Shown here: positions 55,561 to 64,000 of the stretch, piece by piece
How positions within the stretch are numbered: position 1 is the first letter of the stretch
Layout: each line of letters opens with the position of its first letter
From: Scolanthus callimorphus
Lineage: Eukaryota; Cnidaria; Anthozoa; Actiniaria; Edwardsiidae
DNA length: 64,000 bases
NCBI GenBank assembly: GCA_033964015.1
Contig: CM066912.1
Span: forward strand, 22,245,073-22,309,072
Direction of reading: 5' to 3'
Program-made: the position numbers and the translations under genes
The notes under the pieces: model-generated
Databases searched by the model: none
The model's input: only the letters and a program-made list of their open reading frames with translations
Told to the model about the DNA's origin: nothing

Positions 55561-58500
55561 ATGAGCTCTGAAGTAAAACTGGTAAACGGAAGAATTACGG
55601 TGGATGAATTCAAGGCTAAATTCCCAAAGGTTTGTGCAGCATACTTACTTATTTGTATTTCACAACAGTTGCAGGTCAATTTGTTGTAGCGTAGAAAGGA
55701 GAACTCTGACAGCACCTTATTCCTTTTTTGTTTTGGAAAATTAGCCTGGGAAGTTTAGTTTTTTTTTTTAAATTGAATATGAGCTTCAAAACTGTAGAAA
55801 TAGTGTACTGTGGGACTATAAGCTAGGCTTAAATGTCTAATGGGAATCCTCCAAACTATTAATAACCAAGTAATTAATTTATTGACAAAGTAAGTTAAAG
55901 AGTGGATTTCGAATGACTTAGTAATAGTTATCCTATGCGACTTGACTCAGACTCATTTTCAGAGTGACTTCAATAATGCAAGTACATTTCATGTATTTTG
56001 TGTTTTCAAAAAATATCCATACCCCCCATGGAAGAGTATTGAGAAATGACCCCAGCCCTCTGGAATTTCCGAAGAAAAATACAGTATTTGTATGGAAAAT
56101 ATCAGGTAAATTGACCCCCCCACCCCTCTGGAATTTCCAATCCCTTCCGTAAGGGGGATATGGATATTTTTTGGAAACACACATTTTAAAAATAAGGAGT
56201 GGCATGTCAACTGTCAGTCAGAGTTCAGAAATCTGGAGATTTTGTAATTTACCAGTGACTTGAAACTATAGCCCCCACCCCAGGGATCCACAGGTACCCC
56301 AAGCTACATTGTTGTATTCTATATTGAAATATTTTGAATGAATAGATGAAGATGAAGTACCCTCTAGTACTAAGAAGAGAATAAATGTTGCACACTCGTC
56401 AGTCAACCTCATTTGGCTTGAACTAGAAAATTGATTGTAAAATTTCAAAATTTGTAAACCAAACTGTTGCAGCACTTGAAGCAAAGGTTCCTTGCACATC
56501 GTAAATAATCTCCTTGGTGCTGTGCGCCATGCCTTCCCTACAGCCCATTTTTTCAACACTCAACTCACCTGACTCACCTCCTGATAGACAGGCTCGCAAC
56601 GGTCTTTTGCAAAACACACTACCCCACTCCACTACGTCACTTTTCTACCTCCATGCTCACCGTGACAACCGAAAAACTTTTCTAGGAGGTATATAATATA
56701 ATAGTAACAATTATATTAATTGGCTTATTTCAGTCTATTTACATTCCATAGACTGAATTGCTAGTTGATTACAGAATAGTTTCTTGGAATTGAGTTCTTC
56801 TTTTATTATTTATTTTTAGTACCAGTCTCCTGAGATATGTCCGCATGATGTATCAGATGCACTACTTGCATTTACAAGCTTGAAACCTTATGCAAGAGAA
56901 TGTAGTAAGTGTTGATGATATTAAGTGTGAGATGAGTTGTGAAGTTATGATGAGATGCTAATGGCGGCTTTACAGCTTATGTAAGTATTTTTCCCGGCAA
57001 TACTTTGCCTCAAGAGAAATACTACCGAATCGCCAAGGGGTCACAAGAATTAGTTCCTTCGTAATGTACAAAGAAAAAAATTCAAGTGACCCCAGTGGGA
57101 TTCGAACCCACGACCTTGACTTTCATGTGCCAATGCTCTGCCAGCTGAGGACTTCACGTTGAACCTACCACATATACTCATCTCGCCGTGATTTATATAT
57201 CCAACTTTCCACGACCTGCTCCCAGTTGACCTCATAGCTCAGCTGGCAGAGCATTGGCACATGAAAGTCAAGGTCGTGGGTTCGAGTCCCACTGGGGTCA
57301 CTTGAATTTTTTTCTTTGTACATTACGAAGGAACTAATTCTTGTGACCCCTTGGCGATTCGGTAGTATTTCTCTTGAGGCAAAGTATTGCCGGGAAAAAT
57401 ACTTACATAAGCTGTAAAGCCGCCATTAGCATCTCATCATAACTTCACAACTCATCTCATATTCACATTTGCTACACGGCACACAACTTCACGTTGAACC
57501 TACCACATATACTCATCTCGCCGTGATTTATATATCCAACTTTCCACGACCTGCTCCCAGTTGACCTCATAGCTCAGCTGGCAGAGCATTGGCACATGAA
57601 AGTCAAGGTCGTGGGTTCGAATCCCACTGGGGTCACTTGAATTTTTTTCTTTGTACATTACGAATGAACTAATTCTTGTGACCCCTTGGCGATTCGGTAG
57701 TATTTCTCTTGAGGCAAAGTATTGCCGGGAAAAATACTTACATAAGCTGTAAAGCCGCCATTAGCATCTCATCATAACTTCACAACTCATCTCATATTCA
57801 CATTTGCTACACGGCACACAACTTCACGTTGAACCTACCACATATACTCATCTCGCCGTGATTTATATATCCAACTTTCCACGACCTGCTCCCAGTTGAC
57901 CTCATAGCTCAGCTGGCAGAGCATTGGCACATGAAAGTCAAGGTCGTGGGTTCGAATCCCACTGGGGTCACTTGAATTTTTTTCTTTGTACATTACGAAG
58001 GAACTAATTCTTGTGACCCCTTGGCGATTCGGTAGTATTTCTCTTGAGGCAAAGTATTGCCGGGAAAAATACTTACATAAGCTGTAAAGCCGCCATTAGC
58101 ATCTCATCATAACTTCACAACTCATCTCATATTCACATTTGCTACACGGCACACAACTTCACGTTGAACCTACCACATATACTCATCTCGCCGTGATTTA
58201 TATATCCAACTTTCCACGACCTGCTCCCAGTTGACCTCATAGCTCAGCTGGCAGAGCATTGGCACATGAAAGTCAAGGTCGTGGGTTCGAATCCCACTGG
58301 GGTCACTTGAATTTTTTTCTTTGTACATTACGAAGGAACTAATTCTTGTGACCCCTTGGCGATTCGGTAGTATTTCTCTTGAGGCAAAGTATTGCCGGGA
58401 AAAATACTTACATAAGCTGTAAAGCCGCCATTAGCATCTCATCATAACTTCACAACTCATCTCATATTCACATTTGCTACACGGCACACAACTTCACGTT

Positions 58501-60699
58501 GAACCTACCACATATACTCATCTCGCCGTGATTTATATATCCAACTTTCCACGACCTGCTCCCAGTTGACCTCATAGCTCAGCTGGCAGAGCATTGGCAC
58601 ATGAAAGTCAAGGTCGTGGGTTCGAATCCCACTGGGGTCACTTGAATTTTTTTCTTTGTACATTACGAAGGAACTAATTCTTGTGACCCCTTGGCGATTC
58701 GGTAGTATTTCTCTTGAGGCAAAGTATTGCCGGGAAAAATACTTACATAAGCTGTAAAGCCGCCATTAGCATCTCATCATAACTTCACAACTCATCTCAT
58801 ATTCACATTTGCTACACGGCACACAACTTCACGTTGAACCTACCATGATATTAAGTGTGTGCATTTTATTCTAGGTGCCTGTATAATAAATGTGCACAGC
58901 ATCTGCATTTAATAATTTTATAAAAAATGATCTGAGAGTCAAATATGTCATGACTCACAATATCCCATTTCAGAGTCTTTTAATTTGTTAATTTCCTGCA
59001 TTCCTTTATTCTTTGTCATTCCCTCATTCCATACCCTCATTCCTTTATTCTTTATTTCCTTTATTCCTTCTTTCCTCCTTTCTCTCCTGTTTTTCTCAAT
59101 TTACTTCTTTCCACTTTATTTCATCGACTTCTCAATATTCATCCATCCTTCATACCAAGCCATTCTTACATCGTCCCTTTATTCCTCCATTCCTTTATCC
59201 GTCCATTCTCCATTATCTACTTGATAAGGGACGGCCCATTAGAAATGTGTTGGGGGTGGGGGTTGGGGGGGGGGGGGGCAAAAACAAATAAAATATACAT
59301 TGAGCAAGCTTAAATTGAAGAGGAAAACACTGAACAAGCTATTGTCATGGAAGAAGAAAAAAAACAGCAGAGCTGGGACACCCAAAAACAAAGTTCAGCC
59401 AGTTAAAAAAGCCCCCCCCCCCCCCACCCCCCATCACTTTTCTAATTGTCTGTCCCTAAGCCCATCAATATCATCTTCAAAACAATGTCAATCATATTGA
59501 GAACAAATTAATACCAAACACTATTTTATTGTGTCAGTTACTCATCATCCATCGACATGCATCCCTTTGAAATGACAAACAAAAATAGTACCTCAAAATA
59601 AGGTCTGAGAGACTCAGGGGTATCAATAGAAGGTGGTATATTACCATCTTATTTGCCACTGACTGCTGGCTATTCAGCATGCAGACCTAAAATGATTTTA
59701 GTGAATTTGTTTCATTGAACAGCGATAAAAGGATAAACTATGAAATACATCTCCAAAATGCTCTCAAAATGCTGGAAAACAAGCTAACCAGCACCCAAAA
59801 TTAAAAAAAATAAGAATGCTGAAACTCTTTCAATTAAAACCATGTTACATTAACCATTCAATTCCTAGATGATTATGACCCTCCTGTGTGTCATGCTTCT
59901 CCTTGCTTTAATTTTAGCATTTCTCTTTTCTTAGTTCAAGTAGATGGAAGTTTGGCTCACATGCTGACCTGGAGGGAACAATACCAATCAGATACAAATG
60001 TAGGTCGACTTTTGCATTCATCAATCAAGGCTGTTAGCGATTAGAGATAGTTCAAAGCATATCACAATTGCCAGTACAACTCATAGACAACTTAGACATA
60101 TGAGGAGGGATGTCAACTCTCCCGGTTTTGCCAGGATTCTCAAAATGTTTTGCATCAACTCCTGGGACAAATTCAAGACAACTGCCATACATTTACTGTA
60201 TTTCTCCTGGGAGAATTTCAGGAAATTTCGCCACTTCAAGGCAGTCTTTTTGAAGTCCTAGAGCTGACGTCCCTGTACAATATGAGGCCAGTTAACAAAA
60301 AAGATTCTGGCCCCTGTTGGTCTTATCTTGTCACAGCAGTAAACTGATAGGGGTATTCTTTAGGCTCTGAATGAGCTGAAATGCTAGAAGTATAGATTTT
60401 AATAGAAGGGCTCTGCATGAGCTGGGAGGCTTTTGGCAAAATCTCATAGTCAGGGCATCTGGTAAAGTTTTCATCACATAAAAAATGACAATCTCAGATT
60501 CCAGTTTTATACCTTTTTTTCTTCAATTTCAACAGCTCAGATGTATAATATCCCAGTCAGAATTGTCCTCCAACACAGCCATCCCACAACCCCACCAATT
60601 GTGTATGTGGTACCCACAGGAGACATGATTGTACGGAAGGGCAGTACTGTCCATGACGATGGAAAGGTGATACTATCTCAGATAACCAACTGGAAATCT
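55561..60699 (+). CDS. TSG101-like UEV-domain protein, first four exons (3' part not found)
   Basis: A ubiquitin E2 variant domain, which in TSG101 (ESCRT-I) binds ubiquitin and PTAP-type motifs but lacks catalysis. Exons: 55561-55629, 56820-56904, 59935-59999, 60536-60699, GT-AG with consistent phases. About 128 residues, starting MSSEVKLVNG. The stretch VDEFKAKFPKYQ to LTSLKPYAREC aligns without gaps to the TSG101 N-terminal helix and first strand, with the LKP at the same place. Then come DGSLAHML, LEGTIPIRYK, YNIPVRI, PTTPPIVYVVPT and GKVILSQITNWKS, all UEV landmarks. Exon 3 has one base missing near 59968 (between MLT and LEG); with it the phase into exon 4 is right. The C-terminal helices of the domain and anything beyond are not seen up to 64000. 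The protein is diverged enough that it may not be the TSG101 orthologue. Confidence 0.76.
56003..56177. mobile_element. MITE, ends TTTCCAAAAAATATCCAT-like
   Basis: TTTTCAAAAAATATCCATAC and GATATGGATATTTTTTGGAAA are inverted ends. Two CTCTGGAATTTCC boxes lie inside. UEV gene intron 1. Confidence 0.68.
57087..57150 (-). ncRNA. tRNA-like sequence, 5'-truncated, inverted copy
   Basis: Minus-strand copy of the tRNA-like unit, complete from the D-loop (CAGCTGGCAGAGC) to the acceptor end (GGGGTCA). The first acceptor strand and TA are absent. Box B is intact; box A is partly lost. Confidence 0.7.
57228..57300 (+). ncRNA. tRNA-like gene, unit 1
   Basis: 73 nt with a 7-bp acceptor stem (GACCTCA / TGGGGTC), D-arm GCTC/GAGC, T-arm GTGGG/CCCAC, box A TAGCTCAGCTGG and box B GGTTCGAGTCC (one change from the other units). 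The anticodon arm is irregular: TTGGC/GTCAA leaves an 8-nt loop without U33, so I assign no amino acid. A T7 run starts about 7 nt downstream, a normal Pol III terminator. Confidence 0.75.
57563..57635 (+). ncRNA. tRNA-like gene, unit 2
   Basis: As unit 1, but box B is the consensus GGTTCGAATCC. Confidence 0.75.
57898..57970 (+). ncRNA. tRNA-like gene, unit 3
   Basis: Same sequence as unit 2, exactly 335 bp further on. Confidence 0.75.
58233..58305 (+). ncRNA. tRNA-like gene, unit 4
   Basis: Same sequence as unit 2, a further 335 bp on. Confidence 0.75.
58568..58640 (+). ncRNA. tRNA-like gene, unit 5
   Basis: Same sequence as unit 2; last complete unit before the right target duplication. 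Confidence 0.75.
58990..59222. repeat. Polypyrimidine low-complexity tract
   Basis: Repeated TTCCTTTATTC and CATTCCTT strings in UEV intron 2; the reading frames over it are artefacts. Confidence 0.8.
59228..59456. mobile_element. PIF/Harbinger-like MITE, 229 bp
   Basis: GGGACGGCCCATTAGAAATGTG and CACTTTTCTAATTGTCTGTCCC inverted ends, TAA at 59225-59227 and 59457-59459. Confidence 0.85.
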
Positions 60700-60865
60700 G
60701 TAAGTAGATTGAAGTGACTATGTGACAGTTGTTTCAAAATGTGTGGTTCCAGAAAATATCCCCCCCCCCCCTGGTATTCTTGTTGAGTATGACGCAACTG
60801 TTTGAGGGAAAAATTACGCCAGATAATACTCCAAAAACACAAGCATAATCAATTGTTCCTTAAAG

Positions 60866-61295
60866 CCTGGTTTCCATATAGTTGCAGCCACTGCAGCTGC
60901 CGTGAACAAAGTTGTTCTGCGACTGCTGCAACTAGTGTAAACCTGCACGTTCGCGACTTCTGCGACTCTTGCGACTGCTGCGACTCTTGCGACTGCTGCA
61001 ACTCGTGCTGCAGGAATCGCCCGTGGTCTGACTCTGCAAACATCGGCCACCAATTTGGTTGCGACTGCTGCGATTTATGCCCGTGTCCTTTGTTATTGTT
61101 CGTTCAATATTAGAAAACAAATTACCTGTCGAAATATCTAAATCGACATTTAAAAACAATTTCAGATTTGATGTACTAATTTCAATCGGCAAAATTGCTC
61201 TATTTTCCCTAAATCAGCCGATGGAAATGGATGCTTTCTCCGACTTAGCATGTTGCTAATTTTCTAACAAAATGGCGGCTGACACAGGCTCTTTA
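60866..61295. mobile_element. MITE cluster: GCGACT-repeat element and TTAA MITE
   Basis: 60866-61078 starts TTAAAGCCTGGTTTCCATAT and contains GCGACTCTTGCGACTGCT repeats at 60952-61010. From ~61080 to 61292 is a copy of the AGAGCC TTAA-target family (TTAA at 61293-61296) with its left end merged into the first element. After 61296 a CCCGTTCACACG-type element start follows. Confidence 0.6.
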
Positions 61296-61859
61296 AAGCC
61301 CGTTCACACGTGCGCGATCACAGTGCGATTTCTACGGCGACGCAAAAACGCACGGTGCGAATCGGCGAGTGCGCACGGCCGTTAGATGCAATTGATGGTA
61401 AGCACGTGTTTCAGCGAATTGTCAACTACCAGTATAAGCATTCCAAAAGTGAAAGTGCCATTTCTTTATGCATACAAAGATACAAAACGAAACTGCTTAC
61501 AGAAAATTACATCTCTTATGTCAATCGTGCACCTATTGTGTATCCTCTCTCCTATCCTTACTCTTGCGGGGGTGTGTGGGGATTTTCTTGCATTGTTAGC
61601 GCGCGAGAGGTGAGGGGAGGGGTCAATGCTTAATGTAATGCGTGCAATTAGGGATAGTCCAGTAGAATTAGGACGAAACTGCGCTCAACCTGAAATAAAT
61701 TGCCACAAAAGATGTTTCAACGGTTTTCGATAGTCATCCGCTGTAACATATCCAAAATTGGCAAAATCGGAGCACGAAAAAATACAAAATCTGCATGTCC
61801 TTAGAGCGCTATTGTAGCAGTCTTATTACTTTGTTATTTATGAGTGTCGCGGCACTTAA

Positions 61860-62085
61860 AGAGCCTCTGTCAGCCTCCATTTTGTCAGCCTAGTAATATA
61901 CCGAGGCATAGAAACCATCCATTTCCATCGACTGATTTAGGGAATGTAGTGCAATATTTGCGATTGAATTCGGTAACTGAATAATCAAACTTTGTTTTTA
62001 GAAGACTATGTCAAGATTTCTACACGTAATTCGTTGTCTGATATCGACTGAACACAATAACAAAGGAGTGGCTGACAAGGGCTCT
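61860..62085. mobile_element. TTAA-target MITE (AGAGCC family), inverted copy
   Basis: AGAGCCTCTGTCAGCC and GGCTGACAAGGGCTCT are inverted ends, with TTAA at 61856-61859 and 62086-62089. Interior is the reverse complement of 10316-10536. Confidence 0.8.
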
Positions 62086-62089
62086 TTAA

Positions 62090-63340
62090 CCTCTTGATTC
62101 GTGAGAATGATTATATAGACTGAAGCATCGGCCTCAGGCGAAACTCTGGACACTCATCTTGTGAAAATAATCATTTTAATTTATTGGGTAAATACGTGGC
62201 GATAAAACTTTTGAATATATTTTCTGTTCTTTACAAAGGAATCTTTTCGAAATCCCAGACAACCTCTGTGGAAAAATGATTTTATACCACTCATTGGTAC
62301 GCAGCCTGATGTGCATTTGTGTTATGGGTAACGAAATAAATCAAATTTGTTAAGTCAATCATGGGTTCCATTATCAAACAGAGTTAAAGTGTTTCTACTG
62401 CAGTAGGAGAAGCAATATTTTATCGTCTCATCTCGATTTGTTTAAGCTTGATCTCGCTGTCTCGGAAAATCTCGCATACCATTCGCCACCCCTAATTATT
62501 CTGGAGAGTATTAAGAACAAAATTATGAAGAAAAAACCTTATGTTGCAACAAGAGAAAATGATCCCCGAACTGTTTCGAACTGTTTTCCGTTTGTTTAGA
62601 AGCGCGCGCATGTTGATGCAAGCAGCGTATCAGCCAATCATATTACGAGAACAGCAACAGTGCAGCCTCACGTAGCATGCTGGTCACACATGCATCCTCA
62701 CAGTGATGTCTGTTGCTAGGACACGTCCAATCAGAAGGCGCCGCTAAAAATAGCTCCCTGTTCTAAAAATAGAAAGTGTCACGCTTTTCTGCCACTGTCA
62801 TGGAAAGAGATCCGTGTGCTGGGGTTGCGTTCTCTGGGGATCATTTTCTCTTGGTTGCAATTTGTTACAGGTTGAGCGGTAATTTAATTTTTTTTAGCGT
62901 GTCTGAGGCCGCATGGAAATACAATAAAGTATCAGTAGCAATATGTATTGTAATTTTACCAGACAGTGTGGCAAATATGAAAAAGTATTATTTCAAGTGG
63001 TGATCGACCGCGTGCTATTGATAAAATTTTCGACATTCCAACAAGATCATAAAACGAAAGTGGCATAATGGGGACTTCCCTACCCTACGAGCGATGACGT
63101 AACAAGCCTATGTTACATGTCTCAGTACAAACGGCGTTTAAGCACTGTTTGAGTTCTACATCAACATGAAAGGGGATTTTAAGCAGTTGCAGTAATCAGC
63201 TTTCTTGGACAATAAAACTGTTAGCTCTATTCTCTCCTGTGTATTCAGTGGATCTCAGAGTGGCAGGTCAAATGTAGCACTTTTAGTAGGGTCTCCTCAG
63301 CACGCTGACAGCCGACAGCTTGTTAGTTTACAAGTATCCT
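62090..63340. other. No supported feature
   Basis: Unique-looking DNA with a CCAATCA box near 62634. A potential exon with AG/GT borders at 63249-63350 is open in one frame, but its phase does not fit UEV exon 4. Confidence 0.35.
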
Positions 63341-63344
63341 GCTC

Positions 63345-63570
63345 AGGTATGATACTATAGGATTATTCAAAGTTTCAGGAGGCTAGATTCCGCTAAGAAA
63401 ATAGCAACGAAAAAAGCGATATCGCACGAGTCGCGCAGCGACGAGGGCGATATCGCCTTTTTGAGTGCTATTTTCGGCGGAATCTACCGACTGAACGCTT
63501 TGAATAGACTTGAATCCTATGATATCTCGTCCTCAATTTACACAAAAAAGAGATATCATAGGATTCTAGA
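63345..63570. repeat. Inverted-repeat element fragment (CGATATCG type)
   Basis: Reverse complement of 5385-5490 (GCGATATCGCACGAGTCGCGCAGCGACGA in part), with an inner palindrome GAGATATCATAGGATT / AATCCTATGATATCTC around 63520. Confidence 0.55.
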
Positions 63571-64000
63571 CTTAAGCTCGTACCCCACTGGCGCTGCCAC
63601 GGGCCGATCCCGACAGGATTTTCATTCTTAATATTATCGCGCGCTGCCATGCACATGCCAATTTTTCGTCGCAGCACAAAACAATCCAGACTCATCGGCT
63701 CGTGTATGGTGGCCAGCGACGAGCTTACGACAATATTTTTCGTCAGCTCGTTTTATCAAACATGTTTGATTTTCAAATCGTCGCCGAGAAAATATCGTCT
63801 CGTTTGTGGCGGTGCGCTATGTTTTGTCGTAAACTCGTCGCGAAACACCGCACACGAGCCGATCAGTCAGATCAATCGGCCCGTGTGTGGCGGCCCTAAT
63901 AGGAGGCAAGATTAAAATAAAAGGAGTTGCGCATCATGTCCAAATAACAAATTCGCGGCAAGACGTCCGTTTACTCATTGGAGCGCCGCAATTTTCGATA

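Larger units (their letters stand above)
56930..58845 (+). mobile_element. Composite tRNA-like retroposon: inverted partial unit plus five 335-bp tandem units
   Basis: Direct array 57151-58845 is five near-identical 335-bp units plus 20 bp. Left of it, 56930-57150 is a partial unit in inverse orientation. The whole is bounded by TGATATTAAGTGTG at 56916-56929 and 58846-58859, a 14-bp target duplication. There is no poly-A and no coding sequence. Insertion is in intron 2 of the UEV gene, the target duplication starting 11 nt after the exon 2 end. Confidence 0.9.

Noticed and set aside
57228..58640. Assigning tRNA-Met from CAT in the loop
   Set aside because: The loop is 8 nt without U33 and the alignment of the anticodon is ambiguous.
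56930..58845. Hammerhead ribozyme in the 335-bp unit (retrozyme hypothesis)
   Set aside because: I looked for CUGANGA and GAAA core motifs on both strands of the unit and found no proper combination.
56930..58845. CRISPR array
   Set aside because: Units are 335 bp, contain tRNA-like genes and have no short repeat-spacer structure. The organism is eukaryotic.
59000..59291. Ser/Phe/Leu-rich small proteins
   Set aside because: Polypyrimidine low-complexity tract with no start or codon signature.
63249..63350. Fifth exon of the UEV gene
   Set aside because: AG and GT borders exist and one frame is open, but the phase does not follow exon 4 and the sequence does not resemble the missing UEV helices.

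Overview
This is a eukaryotic, almost certainly metazoan, window. Genes are split by GT-AG introns, the proteins are animal families, and much of the DNA is short inverted-repeat transposons, minisatellites and tRNA-derived repeats. An intronless class A GPCR, a coagulation-factor-XIII-like transglutaminase and the very high MITE load fit a cnidarian, most likely an anthozoan such as a stony coral. That last step is inference. No bacterial operon, CRISPR array or viral genome is visible.

Five genes can be supported. (1) 1248-3438 (+): an uncharacterised, charged, Cys-containing protein, broken by frame changes. (2) 5018-4051 (-): an intronless seven-transmembrane receptor with frame changes. 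(3) 34571-9694 (-): a complete transglutaminase gene of 15 exons, with the Cys-His-Asp triad readable. (4) 37933-50832 (+): a complete 8-exon RABL2 ciliary small GTPase gene. (5) 55561 to at least 60699 (+): the first four exons of a divergent TSG101-like UEV-domain gene. Genes 3 and 4 diverge from a ~3.4 kb intergenic region that holds a foldback-like element.

Mobile DNA fills the introns and intergenic regions. A ~5.1 kb L1/Tx1-type LINE (about 11.6-16.7 kb) lies in transglutaminase intron 13, inside an older inverted-repeat element. There are PIF/Harbinger-like MITEs with TAA/TTA duplications, TTAA-target MITEs, TA-target MITEs, and a 7-bp-target family. RABL2 intron 6 is almost entirely a ~3 kb array of a 16-bp minisatellite. 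UEV intron 2 carries the most unusual object: five near-identical 335-bp head-to-tail units, each with a tRNA-like gene, preceded by an inverted partial unit and bounded by a 14-bp target-site duplication.

One property affects how the window should be read. Every supported gene has single-base (rarely two-base) losses, often in homopolymers, while splice sites and splice phases stay correct. The pattern is more like unpolished long-read consensus than genuine pseudogenes, so reading-frame breaks should not be taken as loss of function without checking.
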